Positions 24,331 through 36,211 of a stretch of 64,000 nt of DNA are shown here, in pieces. The DNA is from Asterias amurensis (Eukaryota > Echinodermata > Asteroidea > Forcipulatida > Asteriidae): assembly GCF_032118995.1 (NCBI RefSeq), contig NC_092650.1:26591501-26655500 (forward strand). The letters run 5' to 3'. The notes under the pieces were generated by a model that worked only from the letters and a program-made list of their open reading frames with translations, had not been told where the DNA came from and did not search any database. Both the position numbers and the translations under genes were made by a program. How positions within the stretch are numbered: position 1 is the stretch's first letter; the number at the start of each line of letters is the position of its first letter.

Positions 24331-25211
24331 TCGAATCATATGTTTTGCCAGCGGACACCACAACGATAATAATAGATGTTAAAAGATTAAATTTGCATCG
24401 GGGATGTATAATACTTTAAGTAAAAAGTGTTGGAAATCCACAAGAAATCTGTCATGAAAATACTGATAACACGGCAAGTTAAACCAAGGACTCACAGAAA
24501 GCGTGTTATAGAGACACGTAAATATTTAGGGATTTCATAAGTGATCTTTCAACAGTCATCAACTTAACAACTTATCAAGGGCTGCTAACTCTCTTTGATT
24601 CTGCAGAAAATTCCATGAAATTCAATAAATCTCTCCATGTTCTGAACAAAATGTTCGCAATAATGTGTCGCTCTTCGTATAATATTCATATTACGTAATA
24701 ATGAAATGTTACGTTAAACAGGTCCAGTTTTAGTGTTATAATTCAGTACGTTAAACGCATTACGAACACAAAATTGTAAACCATAAAACCACAAAATTGC
24801 TTTACATAGCTTATTCCACATAATATTTAAAAGCTTACGGTTCTATTGTTTTCCATATATAGGCCTATAAGTGTACTTCACATTATGTGTATTTAGTCAT
24901 GTTTTCTTTATATACAGCAACGTACTAATAAGCTTTCAACCATTAAATTTGAGTAGTTGATGCATAGATAACACTGCAAGCACTGAAAATATATTTATTT
25001 GTTTTGTTCATATCTTCCCTGAGCCGATCTGGGTCAGATTGACCCGGAATTTGTGTTAACGTAACCAATAAATGGATCAGGCGCAGAATCCAAATTAAAA
25101 CCCCATGTTTGACCAGTTTCCGGGTCACCCTGACCAAAAATGGTTTCCCCCTGACCCCGCAGTCCGGATCAGTTCTAACCCAGTTATGACGGCTACAAAT
25201 AAATGACCACA
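24331..25211. other. Stretch without a recognised gene
   Basis: AT-rich to 25010. At 25015-25195 there are repeated blocks of the type tgacccgga / gtcaccctgacc / cagtccggatcag, resembling the leading part of the 38.6-kb and 39.65-kb duplicated units. No coding sequence is seen. Confidence 0.4.
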
Positions 25212-25599
25212 TTAAAGGCAGTGGACACTATTGGTAATTACTCAAAATAATTATTAGCATAAAACCTTTCTTTGTGACGAGTAATAATGGGGAGAGGTTG
25301 ATGGTATAACACATTGTGAAAAACGGCTCCCTCTGAAGTGCCATAGTTTTCGAGAAAGAAGTAATTTTCCACGAATTTGATTTCGAGACCTCATATTTAG
25401 AACTTGAGGTCTCGAAATCAACCATCCAAACGCACACAACTTCGTGTGGCATGTGTGTTTTTTCTTAGATTATTATTTCGCAAGTTCGACGACCGATTGA
25501 GCTCAAATTTTCACAGGTTTGTTATTGTATGCATATGTTGAGATACACCAAGTGAGAACACGGGTCTTTGACAATTACCAATAGTGTACCTTCCCTTTC
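25212..25599. mobile_element. MITE family 1, nearly complete
   Basis: TTAAAGGCAGTGGACACTAT at the left. The right end is degenerate (atagtgtaccttccctttca). The centre has a fine foldback, gatttcgagacctcatattt / aacttgaggtctcgaaatca. Confidence 0.9.
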
Positions 25600-25851
25600 A
25601 AGCTTAATTTCAAAACACAGATTTTACAACACATTTTTCTCACATTACAACGTTGTTTAAAAAATACACCGGCGTAGCCTAACTATAACGCAAACCGTCC
25701 AAAAATAAAGCACAACGTGAAATAACATGAACCATCACTGAACAATCGCGTGAACCGTATCACGAACCAGCTCGTGATTCACCACGTGACCCATACACGA
25801 ACGTCACGTGATCCACCACAGGTACCCTGCACCACCTGGGCCCAATATCAT
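25600..25851. other. Short spacer with CACGTG motifs
   Basis: A run of cgtga/tcacg motifs with two CACGTG palindromes (caccacgtgacc and cgtcacgtgatc, about 25777-25812). May be chance or a decayed repeat; no gene. Confidence 0.35.
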
Positions 25852-26292
25852 GGGGTGCGTTCCACTCGCGCAAACGACTCGCAACTGTTCGCGCAAAAGT
25901 TTTTTATTCGTTTGAACGATTGGTGCGTATACGCGATGTCAATATGGCGGCGCCCTGAAATGAAGATGGCGCGCACCATACGTAGGTTTTTTTTAAACTT
26001 CGTTTTTGCTGCAATAGTCCTCTTTTTGACATCATTACATCAACTAATTAACTTTGTTATTCCAAATCTGCATTATCATCCACCGAAAATACAATGTAAT
26101 TATGTTTGTGACAAAGAAATAATACCGTATGCTTGTCCGCCATTTTAAAAACCACTCGCCAACACCTCCGAAGTATGTTCGTCTAAAGTTGCCAACGTTC
26201 GCCAACGGTGGCGGCGAACAACTCGTTCCACTTGAAATTGTTGGCGAACGTGCGCAACTGTTGGCAACGTTTGCGCGAGTGGAACGCACCCC
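25852..26292. mobile_element. 441-bp inverted-repeat element, copy 1
   Basis: Terminal inverted repeats: ggggtgcgttccactcgcgc at the left and its complement at the right (gcgcgagtggaacgcacccc). Subterminal blocks gttgccaacgttcgccaacg and gttggcgaacgtgcgcaact form further inverted repeats. No clear target duplication. The internal frames have no transposase motif, so it is a non-autonomous DNA transposon. It serves as the empty-site reference for the MITE nested in copy 2. Confidence 0.88.
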
Positions 26293-26384
26293 TTAGAAAA
26301 TGGCCGCCTGCGCGCATGCCGGAGCGCGTATATAGGCCAGTGCGCCCTCTAGTTCTTATATATAATTCTATGAGGCGAACATAC

Positions 26385-26967
26385 TTCCACTCGCGCAAAC
26401 GGCTCGCAACTGTTCGCGCAAACGTTTTTTATCTTTTGAACGATTGGTGCGTATACGCGATGTCAATATAGACCTTATCGCAAATACCAATGCGCAAGCG
26501 CAGACTGTTGAATGAGGTGCATTGTGGGATAGATATGAATCAAATTTTGCTACCAGCTAGACCACAATGCACCTAATTCCAAGCTTTACGCGCGCGCCCC
26601 GATATTTGCGAAAAGGTCTATGGCGGCGCCCTGAAATGAAGATGGCGCGCACCATACGTAGTTTTTCTTTTACTTTGTTTTTGCTGCAATAGTCCTCTTT
26701 TTGACATTAATACATCAATTAATTACTTTTGTTATTCCAAATCTGCATTATCATCCACCGAAAATACAATGTAATTATGTTTGTGACAAAGAAATAATAC
26801 CGTATGCTTGTCCGCCATTTTAAAAACCACTCGCCAACACCTCAGAAGTATGTTCGCCTAAAGTTGCCAACGTTCGCCAACGGTACGTGTCGGCGAACAA
26901 CTCGTTCCACTTGAAGTTGTTGGCGAACGTGCGCAACTGTTGGCAACGTTTGCGCGAGTGGAACGCA
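26385..26967. mobile_element. Inverted-repeat element, copy 2, with nested MITE
   Basis: Same element as 25852-26292 and in the same orientation, starting only 92 bp downstream. Both outermost ends are clipped (ttccactcgcgcaaac ... gtttgcgcgagtggaacgca). It is interrupted at 26470-26619 by a second MITE. Confidence 0.88.
26470..26619. mobile_element. 150-bp MITE of the AGACCTT family, nested
   Basis: Ends AGACCTTATCGCAAATA and TATTTGCGAAAAGGTCT. It sits between two AT dinucleotides. Copy 1 has the uninterrupted site gatgtcaatatggcggc at 25936-25952. The duplication is 2-3 bp (AT, TA or TAT cannot be separated). The centre has gtgcattgtggg / ccacaatgcacc arms. Confidence 0.9.
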
Positions 26968-27707
26968 GTCAAAATGTTCTTGGTAATGTGCGCAAGCTCA
27001 GAACTACGTAAACAAGGAAATTTACCTGGTAGGTCTGCTTCACCTAGTGTTCCAAAGTCTCCCATTATAATAATTATTATTCAGTACATTTATTTCAATG
27101 CTGTCATACAAAACAATAATACAATAGCGTACATTTATGTCAAAAGTAAAACAAGCAATATAGTATGAGGTATGATTAGGTACACAATACTTCAAAAAAA
27201 TAAACAAGTAGTATTTAAAGACAACATTTAGGTGTATTAAGCAAAATGCCTTTGTGCCCTAACCTATTGACAGACAAACATGATACCAAGGAACACAAAC
27301 AAAGACAAAGACAAGGGACAACATGGTCAGACGATAGGTGTAGGCCTACAAACAACACAAAGGCGAGTCATCATTAAATGGACTCCTACTATTAAAGTCA
27401 TGAATTATAAGGTTATAAGGAATATGCATTTGAGTAGTAGTTTTTGGAGTTTTTTTCGAAGATACAGGTAGAGTGATTGCCGATTAAATTGTACATAAAT
27501 TTGCCTAATATCAATGATAATAAAAATCAGAGAACAAAATAATCCAACAGTATGAAAAAAAATATATATATATACATGTATATGTCACCTTTAATAACAA
27601 CCTTTACCCGTTCTTTGTAGCTCGTGGATGATTTGGTTTGTTATTTTTGTTATGAGGTTTTCTCCTGAACGATATCTTATAAGCAGTCCTGCCATTCTAC
27701 GGAGGCT
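26968..27707. other. Stretch without a recognised gene, downstream of gene A
   Basis: Contains repeat-like sequence (acgtaaacaaggaaatttac) and, at 27566-27586, a TA-rich microsatellite. On the minus strand an AATAAA lies near 27093 and could serve gene A as a distant polyadenylation signal, though this is unproven. Confidence 0.35.
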
Positions 27708-27993
27708 TTAAAGGCAGTGAAACAGCTCCCTCTGAAGTGAAGTATTTTTTGAGAAAGAAGTAATTTTCCACGAGTTTGATTTCGAGACCTCAAGTTTAGA
27801 ATTTTAAGTCTCGAAAACAAGCATCTGAAATCACACAACCCAAGAGTGTTTTTGTCTTTCATTATTATCTCGCAACTTCGACAACCGCGATTGAGCTCAA
27901 ATCTCACAGGTTTGTTATTTTATGCATGTGTTGATATACACCAAGTGAAATGACTGGTCTTTGACAAATACCAATAGTATCCACTGTCTTTAA
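27708..27993. mobile_element. MITE family 1, internally deleted, in the 3' flank of gene A
   Basis: TTAA at both ends (27708-27711, 27990-27993), with terminal repeats AGGCAGTG… and …AGTATCCACTGTCT. About 100 bp after the left end is missing. It lies 32 bp beyond the gene A stop codon, so it is probably transcribed in the 3' untranslated region. The paralogous position downstream of gene B (TTAA at 54221-54224) is empty. Confidence 0.93.
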
Positions 27994-28025
27994 ACGTATG
28001 CTTCCCATAGTGTTTACATTGGTCC

Positions 28026-31000
28026 TCATTCGAAATATTTCATGTCATCGCTTGAAGATTCTGATTGCGAGTAGGAAGAGCAATCAGGGCAAAGTACGCA
28101 ATCTTCTAAATCATCAGATGCTTTGTCTTGACAGAAAACATGACCTTCCGGACACCTCATCCACCCACCCACAGCAAAAGAAAGCTTAACAAATCGGTCT
28201 CCGTTACATTTCTCTCTGGCTATGTCTACTGACTCTTTGATTGTGCGAAGGACGTCTTCATAACGTGGACATGTACGAATTGGTGTATGGCATTTAGGGC
28301 ACAGAGCTGGTTGGATCTGCACATAGCCTGTTCCAGATGGCTGGAAACCTGCAAACATTTCATCAAGAAACCGTGTTTCACAAAGATGTCCACAGTCTTC
28401 AAGGTATATGAATGTTTCCTTCGGACGGATGGGTCCCGGAGGATATTTGTCAGCGACATCCTTTTTGTGACAGATACGACAAACAGGTGGACAGGGTTCA
28501 CCACAAATACCAAGACAGAAATGATTGCAACGAAGTTTTTGGATGCATGGAAGGTTGCAAGAAGTGGTATGTGCTTTGCTCCCATGCTTACATCTGAAAC
28601 TCTTCATGGATTTTGGGGGAAATCGCTTTGAAGAATTATTGCAAAGTTTGTGTGGTGAACAGAGCTCATGATCACAGCACATTTCCGAGCACCTATGTCC
28701 ACAAAGAAGGAGAGTTCCACATTTGTTATTGCAAACTTTATGTGCTCCACCAGGTCCTGCACAGGAATCACATGTACCGGGACAGTTGTGACCACAACGA
28801 AGTAAATGACTGCACGGTTCCTGACAACTAGTAATAGCTGCAGAATAAGATGTTTTCCAGCAGGCCAATTTGATTACATGACCGCACGGCAAAACCTTGT
28901 CACATTTCTCTCTGCAAGTGATTAGTTTGACATTGCTGCAACAGTTTGTTTCTACTTTGTGACCACAACCAGGAAGGTTCCTTTCCACAAGCTCGTTACA
29001 CTGGTCTGACTCAAGACACGTCTCACCACATTCATTTGGGCATTTGTGACCACACTTCAGTATCTTCTCACATGGATTTAAACATTCAACGGACTCTGCT
29101 TTCTTGTAGCAAGGAAGATTCATAAAATGCCAACAGTCAGGTAGCTGCTTGGAAACGGTGACTTGACATTTCTGTTTTACAAATTCGTTTTCATTCATTT
29201 CCTCTTCATCGTCACTGGATGTACATTCTTCATTCGGACACGGCTCCCCACATTTGTTTTCGCATTGATGACCACATGGAAGAATCTTCTCACAGGGCTT
29301 GGGGCACACCAGTGATTCAACCATTTTATAGCATTGACTTTTCATGACGTGACCGCAAGAAGGTATCTTTTTGTCCACAAACTGTTGGCATTTTCTGACA
29401 TAGAGGTCATCTTGTTCAGATGAACTGTTGCCATCATCATTCCAGTCACAGTAAGTGTCCGTCTTCTTAGGGTTGCTACTTGGACATGGATCGCCACATC
29501 GGTTTGGACAATCGTGACTACACGACAGTACTTTGGTACACTTTTCTGAACATACGACCGACTCAACGTCTTTATAACATGGGAGTACAACACTGTGGTT
29601 GCAGCCTGGAAACTTCTTCCTCACAGAGCGTTGACAGGCCTTTGCTGGTGAGTTTCGAGTGCTCTCAGTTTGGGCGTCTTCTCCATCCGTTGGGCAGGGT
29701 TCACAGCATTTATTGGAACATGGATGCCCACATTGTAACATTTTCTGACATTTCTTCTCACATTGGTAGGAGTTGACATCTTGGTAGCAAGGGAGCCGAG
29801 CAGAATGTTCACAAGATGGCAGCTTTCTGTTGACTCTCAGTTTGCATTTGCAGGGGACGCCACATTTATCTTTGCACCGATGGCCACATGATAACTCTTT
29901 GTTGCAGGTCTCTTTGCAAGTTAATGACGTCATATCAGTATGACATGGTACTGCTACAGTATGATCACACCCAGTAAGCTTTTTATTTGTGATTTGGGTA
30001 CACACCATAAGCAGTTTGCCGGCAACATAATGACCATCAACTTTTTTGTGAAGCTTTATGTATTCACCATAGGTTGGGTCCACTGTTTTATTTGGGCACG
30101 GTTCGCCACATTTATTAGGACAGGGATGGCCGCAAGGCAATGACCGCTCACACTTCTCTTTGCAAAATGATTTGAAGTTAAAATGGATCCTTAAATGCTT
30201 CATCATCTTGGCGTCATCTAACCTTTCCTCTGGACATGGCTCGCTGCACTCTTTGGGGCAACGATGGCCACATACCAGCAACTTGTCACATAGAAGAGTA
30301 CAGGGCGTTAAGTCGGGGTTCTTGGCACATTCCATCACGACGTCATGGCCACACTTTGTAACGTGTTTAGAAACCTTGACGGTACACTGACTAGTGCATA
30401 CATCACCACACTTCTTTCCACATGGATGCCCACATAACAGTGACCTAGGACATGGTTCTGTACAAGTGATTGACCCATACCGACGACATTCAACCTGGAT
30501 AACATGACCACACTCTGGCATCGATTTAGAAACCTTGACAATACAAGTAGGACACACATTTCCGCACGTCTCCCTACATGGATGCCCACATGGCAGTAAT
30601 CTAGGACATGGTTCTGTACAAGTAACTGAATCAAACATCTCACATTCAACCTGAATAACATGACCACACTTTGGCATCAGTTTCTGTACGTTTGTCGAAC
30701 ACGGTCTGCGTTCCTCACAGCATTTCAGCAGACACGTGTGTTCCTCTCTTCTACATAACTTTGGGCAGAGCTCTTGACACTTGTAAACCCTATGCTTTTG
30801 ATCAAAGGGGTGGCAGTGTAATTTGCATATGTGATTACATGGAAGCCTGTACCCACATGGCTCGCCACAACCTCCGTCTTGAACCTTCTCCTTGAAATCT
30901 CTGGCCGACGCTACCGTTGTTACTACTAAATGGTTTTGACAAACCAATGCAAGCGATGAGCTAATTTTCTTCTCATCTTCAAGGGTTCTTAGTATGCCAC

Positions 31001-34000
31001 TCCAGATAGAAGACTTTCTCAGGATGTTGGCGTTGCCAATACAGTAGAAACCCATGCGAGCTCTAGACAAGGCAACACAGACACGGTTTGAAGTCTTCAG
31101 GAACCCGATGGAACCCTCTTCGTTGCTTCGAACCAAAGACAAAAGTATGATGTCATTTTCTTCTCCCTGGAAATTGTCAACCACAGACACCCGAACTCCC
31201 TCGAAGGTCCCTTTATCCATAAGTTTCTTGAAGGTGAAGAGTTGACCCAAGTACGTGGTTAGAATGGTAATCTGTGTGGGCCGGTATCCTTGATGTAACA
31301 AGTACCTACACAACTCGACAAGGACCTCGGCTTCATGCTGATTGGACTTGGTTTTGTTGTCATCACCTTCATCTTCAAACTGATTGTGATCAATGAAAAA
31401 CATGTTATGTGCTACTCCTTTTATGTCATCGAAATCCATCACAGATTCATCGTCGTGAAGATTCGTATAAAAATGTTTCTTCATGAGTTTTGAGATTTCA
31501 GGACGCATACGATGCTGGTGGTTCAGTGTTTGACAAGGCACGCCATTGTTGACCATTCGTTCAAACAAGGAGGTATCCATATTGAAGACCTTGGCCAGGC
31601 GATAGACTGTTGGGTTTGGCTTCAACTGCTGATGATCTCCAATCAGAATGAGATGCTGACATTTCGCAGTCAGGGCGGTGATGATATGAGCTTCAAGAAC
31701 TTCAGCAGCCTCTTCCACTATCACAATACGAGGACCAAGAAGCTGCAGAACCGACTGACATCTGGCCGCACCTGTTGTAGTCATTCCAATCACTCTTGCT
31801 TTTGAGAGAACTTCAAAGTCTACGCTGTTTTTCATAGCTTGAATTTCCTTTGAAAGGCTGTCATAACTTATGCGGTAATCCGTCAGCATCTCCTCCTGCT
31901 CTTCAATGTACTTCTTAACCCAGAGTCTGTAAAGCCGCCAACGATCGCTTAACGTCAGACTCCATACATTCGTGACTCTGTGAGCTTCTTTATCAGACAT
32001 CATGTCGTCCTTCTTAAGTTCTTCTTTCGGGGTGGACTCCAAATTTGAACCACAGCGTTTCTTACATTCAGTGCTGTATGCTGCATTTTGTCTCAATACA
32101 GAAAGCTCATTTTGCTTTCGCTGTTCTTCGGAAACTCTCGAGTCATCTTCATCATCGATTCGGCGTTCATGTTGTATCCGTGCACTTTCATCCTCTACGT
32201 CAATAAATTCATCTTTTTCTTCATTTGAATCTGAGCTATCACTTTCATGATCGATATCAACCACATTTAGCCAGTTCAGAAGGTTTGTTGTTGGATCCTC
32301 AGGTCTCTTCTTATTCTTTTGAAAACTTTGTTGATGTTTGTCGCTCATGACAGTGTTTAGCTTCTCGACTTGAATTATGATCGTTTTAGCAAAAGCCACT
32401 TTTAGAAGTGCACAATGAATTGCTGATTTTGTTTCGTGTAAACTCGCTTCGGTTTCTCCAAGTACTTCCCTGTGCTGCATGCTCTTAGGCGGGCGATCTA
32501 GATGTCGTTTTAGATAGGACAGATTTCGAGACTCAAGCACTACACTTTTGCTTCGGCCTCCAACACGAACTAGGTTCTTCTCACCAAAGTTTAGAATTCC
32601 CTCCAGAAACTGATCCAGAGCATGGTTTGTGTAGCACACCACAAGAATTGGAGACGCGTCTGGATTTGTAGGTGTATTGTACAGAAGTATTTCGATGATC
32701 TTGAGACCAATGTAAGTCTTCCCCGTTCCTGGTGGACCTTGGATGACAGCAAACTCCTTCGTTAATGCTGCATGCACAGCTGCCTTCTGTGACTCATCAA
32801 GATGTAGAGCCTCTGCAGTCGGCCAACTTTGTGGATCTAAAATCGAAACACAGGCTGCATTTACAAAGGTTTCAGTCAGACCCTCATCTTGAAAGACCTG
32901 ATCAGTTTCAACAACCAATGGTCGTAGGTCATACACATCAGAGCAGTCTTCGCTCAGATACTTAGGTGACCTAACATTACATGAAACATTCACGATGTAC
33001 CTTGCAAAAGGGAAATTGTCGCTATTCATCCGTTGTAGCCCTAGTAAGACATGTCGATAGGCTTCAAAATAAGCTGCAGATTCGACCATGACAAAGGTAC
33101 CTGTAGGCGTTTGACTAGACTCGGTAAGAAAACAAACATCAACCAGACCTTTTTCCAAGTCCTTCGTGTTCCGATCTGCCACAGACGCACATAAAATGCT
33201 CTTGAAATTGTCCTTAGTGAGACAGACGAATGAACCATATATCAGACGCTTGCTGGTTTGCCAGTTGATACGGTTGAGACCTTTGACATCAAACTCCAGG
33301 GTGAACTGACCTCTTTTTCCAATCTTCTGACCTTGAACGGAGACTTTGCGATACACCCGAATGTCTTGATGATGATTGTTTACTTTAGAGAGAAACTCTG
33401 CGATACCTTCCCGTAACGGTGCAACAAAGTCCTCCCTCAACAACCTGAACTGCACATCAAGATAATGCTCGACATCTTGATACCTTCCCTTCAAGATGTT
33501 CTTTCGTAAGAATGGCTTTGTTGGTTTCTGAATCTCTGAACTGTCGGGGATGATTGGAATCTCTCTGAAGTTGTTGGGTGGCTGCCGTGCCTTAACGTGT
33601 TGTTTTATCTGATGAGACTCGTCCAGTGCATGATAGCATTCTTTCAACTGCTGTACCTGGGACATGTAACTATGACCTTCATGATCGATGTCAGTACAAG
33701 ATTCTGCCACTGCTGGGGAAACAGCCCTCTCGAGAAGAATCAGAACCACGCCCATTTCACCATAAATTTCTGGCTTGTGTTCAAGGAAAACTTGCAGCAA
33801 TTTCAAAATCATTTTGATACTGTTTGCACAGGTTTTACTATCTCTTTCTTGATCATCATGCGGTTGTTGTGAGGACAAACCTACTAAGTATCTCGTCAAA
33901 TGTTTACTGAGAAACCCTTCAGACTCTATCATACTGAATACCATATGAATATCCTGCTTTACTTTTGGATCTACATTTAAATCACAAATACACGACAAAA

Positions 34001-34284
34001 CACCAAGTATTAACGTCATTACATTATCATTGAATGAGTCTAGATTTAAAAGTGCCAACCATTCATGTTTTCTGCTCAGAAGCTTGGAGAGAACTGCTTG
34101 TGGACTGGCCGTCAGCAGTGTCTTGAGTTCTTCCTGTGACATTGAGGGCGTCTTGGGAGTCTGCTTTACTTGAACTTGACCTGTGTATTTCCCTGAACCC
34201 GAACCAAAGTCGCTCTGTCCTCGACGCCATTTAGTTTCTTCTACAGGGGTTGGAGGACTGGTTGGGCTCGAGGTTGTTGACCCA
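28026..34284 (-). CDS. ZNFX1: ZNFX1-like protein, gene A, main coding exon (SF1 helicase with NFX1 zinc fingers)
   Basis: Minus-strand exon from an acceptor (aaatttcag) to a stop at 28026; with exon 1 it gives 2241 aa. Order: helical ARM-like region about residues 200-330; conserved region 405-600; SF1 helicase with Walker A GPPGTGKT at 672, EEAAE (motif II) at 1013, GDHQQLKP (III), QHRMRPE, DNFQGEEND (V) near 1190 and ALSRAR (VI) near 1232. An acidic Ser/Asp/Glu linker (about 825-900) splits the helicase core. Thirteen NFX1-type CGHxC modules run from about 1296 to 2090, followed by a C-terminal GGWMRCPEGH...CxxC finger resembling the RZ type. Human ZNFX1 (about 1918 aa) has the same architecture and is a helicase linked to sensing of double-stranded RNA; nematode ZNFX-1 acts in small-RNA inheritance. 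All helicase motifs look intact. Antisense frames here are shadows. Divergent from gene B. Confidence 0.95.
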
Positions 34285-35567
34285 CTGAAATTTAAACAGT
34301 AAAACATCCTCAGCATTTTGGATTTGTTTTTTGGAGATGTTGTTTGGTTTAAAATGTTCGGCCTTTGAAAAATGCAACCCGTTTTCAATGGCAAAGTAAT
34401 GAAGGCAATTCGTTCAGTTTGCTGAGTACATACTCTGAAGTAAGGATGAATTACCATACTTGTTTGTGATCACGGATTTGTTCTTCAATAAACTTTTTTT
34501 GTGACATTTTAAAATTGATAGTTTAAATTACTGTGTTAGTTTTTTTTCGTGACCAGTATTGGTTCTTTAACGATTACACTGTCGTTTAATTTTGTGTTGA
34601 ATAATAAACCTGAAATACATGATTTTATTAAATATTAGTTGATTTTCCATTCATGATACAACTTATTTTGTGACAAACTTAACTTTGCTTGCATGAAATT
34701 CATTTGTTTGACAGAAGAACATTTTAGTGTGCAAAACATATTTATCCTGTGTTGCCGTATTCTATTAGTCTAAGGCAAAGTGAACTTTAGTTTTTGAACA
34801 GTTTGTTTGTTAAAATCCTATAACTGTAATTTTACAGAATCAAATTAATTTGCGAGTTTTTATTTTTTTTTAAATTGTCGACTTTTGTTTATGATATTGT
34901 CACATCCGGAACCATTTATGTCCTTACATGGAGATTATTTGCCTGAGAAAAGTTACCACGGTAACGCTACTCAGATTCAAATGTTTGGCATAAAAAGTGA
35001 TATCTTTTTACGTAACCACATCAAATCGAATTGAAAGTATTTTTAAAATGCCTTTTACTAACGGAAGTTTTTCTATGCTATATAGTAATGTAGTCTGTAT
35101 TGCCATTTTTTTCTGCCACATTATACGGTAGGCCCTCGTTTGTTAATTTAAAGGAACGTTGCAGAACTGGTAAGAAAACAAAACCGTGGAGATCACAGAT
35201 TTACATCAAACTTACACGGTCTAATGATGATGATAGTAGAAAACACCCCTTGAAGTATTTCTGCTTGAAATGTCAGATGAGAAATAAATAATTTAACTTC
35301 GCTTTTGAAGTTTATCGCTCACTGAGCGTTTTATCCCTTTTTTGATTGCATCAATGTCATGCAAAATTGGTTTTCACTATTCTCTCGTGACCCAGATGAC
35401 CATCGATCTTGAACTTCTACAGGTTTGTCAGTTGTTGCATGATGGATTACCTAAAGTGCTTACACTGCCAGCAACTGTTTTGTTAGCAAAAACCAAGTCC
35501 TGTAATGTTCCTTTAAAAATCCAGAGTGACTACCAAACGTAAACCCTCCTCTTAACTATCAACTTAC
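34285..35567 (-). other. Intron of ZNFX1-like gene A
   Basis: A 1283-bp intron (GTAAGT donor, CAG acceptor), phase 2, at the same position and phase as the 261-bp intron of gene B. The extra length includes a family 4 MITE and AT-rich DNA. The long reading frame continuing upstream of 34284 is intron read-through and should not be taken as the N-terminus. Confidence 0.88.
35148..35516. mobile_element. MITE family 4 inside the gene A intron
   Basis: TTAA-bounded; ends TTAAAGGAACGTTGCAGAAC and GTCCTGTAATGTTCCTTTAA. The interior has agatcacagatttacatcaa and gaagtttatcgctcactgag. A second copy is at 56685-57306. Gene B has nothing at this position, so the insertion probably followed the gene duplication. 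Confidence 0.88.
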
Positions 35568-36034
35568 CCATTGCTTCTCGGTTTACCTGGCCGTCTGAAG
35601 AAGTCACTACTGATCGTAGAAGTGTCCCTTGGCTGTTCCGTTGTCCCTTCTCCCTGACGCTCTGCTCTACCACGTCGCCAGTTTGGCGTTTCCTGACGGT
35701 CTATTTGAGTCTTTGAGTCATCTTCTTTCTCTAAGTTGTTTCTCCTCCAAGACGTATTGCTATCCTTGGGCCGAGCACCTCCACTTGCTTCTCTGTTAAT
35801 ATTCCTCCAGGAGCCAGCAGCCGGAGCAGCGCTGTGATTACTTGATCGAGTCCATGTTAAGTTATTCCCGTTCGACTGTCCGCCAACAACACCTCGTGAC
35901 GCTCCGTCAATCCTCCAGGATCGTTCATGTCGTGTTTCTGGACCTGTTGTGCGGAGCAAATGAGGATTGGGTCGGGTACCCGACTGTTGCTCTTCTTGGC
36001 CAGTATATTCATCTGAATCTGCGTTGCGATCCAT
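35568..36034 (-). CDS. ZNFX1: ZNFX1-like protein, gene A, first coding exon
   Basis: ATG at 36034 opens MDRNADSDEYTGQEEQQSG and ends at the donor AATGG|GTAAGT after 155 codons plus two bases. Joined to 34284 the reading frame is continuous. The segment is low-complexity, rich in Arg, Asn, Ser and Gly, and carries Trp-Arg motifs at intervals (WTRSS, SWRN, SWRR, NWRRGR, then KWRRGQ in the next exon). It is probably disordered and may contact RNA. It aligns with gene B exon 1 throughout. An upstream in-frame Met is ignored because an acceptor (ttttttttctag) ends two bases before this ATG. Confidence 0.88.
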
Positions 36035-36036
36035 AG

Positions 36037-36211
36037 CTAGAAAAAAAAACATTTCGAGTGAAGTCAATAGTTGTACTCTCACCGTTTGTGGACAAAAAGG
36101 AAATTCATACTTAACTGTAACTGCTCCTTGGCCGACATTTTATCGGCTTGTGTAGCATAGGTAAATGACAACATTGAGGCTGATACATTTTTTATTAGGG
36201 TTTGCCTTACC
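36037..36211 (-). promoter_or_regulatory. Candidate 5' leader intron of gene A with donor at 36210
   Basis: On the minus strand, ccttgtgag|gtaaggc (exon end at 36211) is a strong donor and tttttttttctag ends at 36037. A 174-nt leader intron would join a non-coding exon to the start codon. Gene B has an acceptor at the same distance from its ATG. No TATA box is visible nearby, and a MITE lies about 115 bp upstream. Confidence 0.4.

Noticed and set aside
28226..33872. Antisense reading frames of 60-119 codons across gene A (and similar ones across gene B, up to 249 codons at 53244-53993)
   Set aside because: They are shadows of a Cys-rich coding strand, lack their own signals, and exist in both paralogues only because the sense strand is conserved.
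34285..34457. N-terminal extension of gene A starting at the Met at 34457
   Set aside because: It reads through the intron; the acceptor at 34285 and the conserved upstream exon at 35568-36034 give a protein that aligns with gene B.
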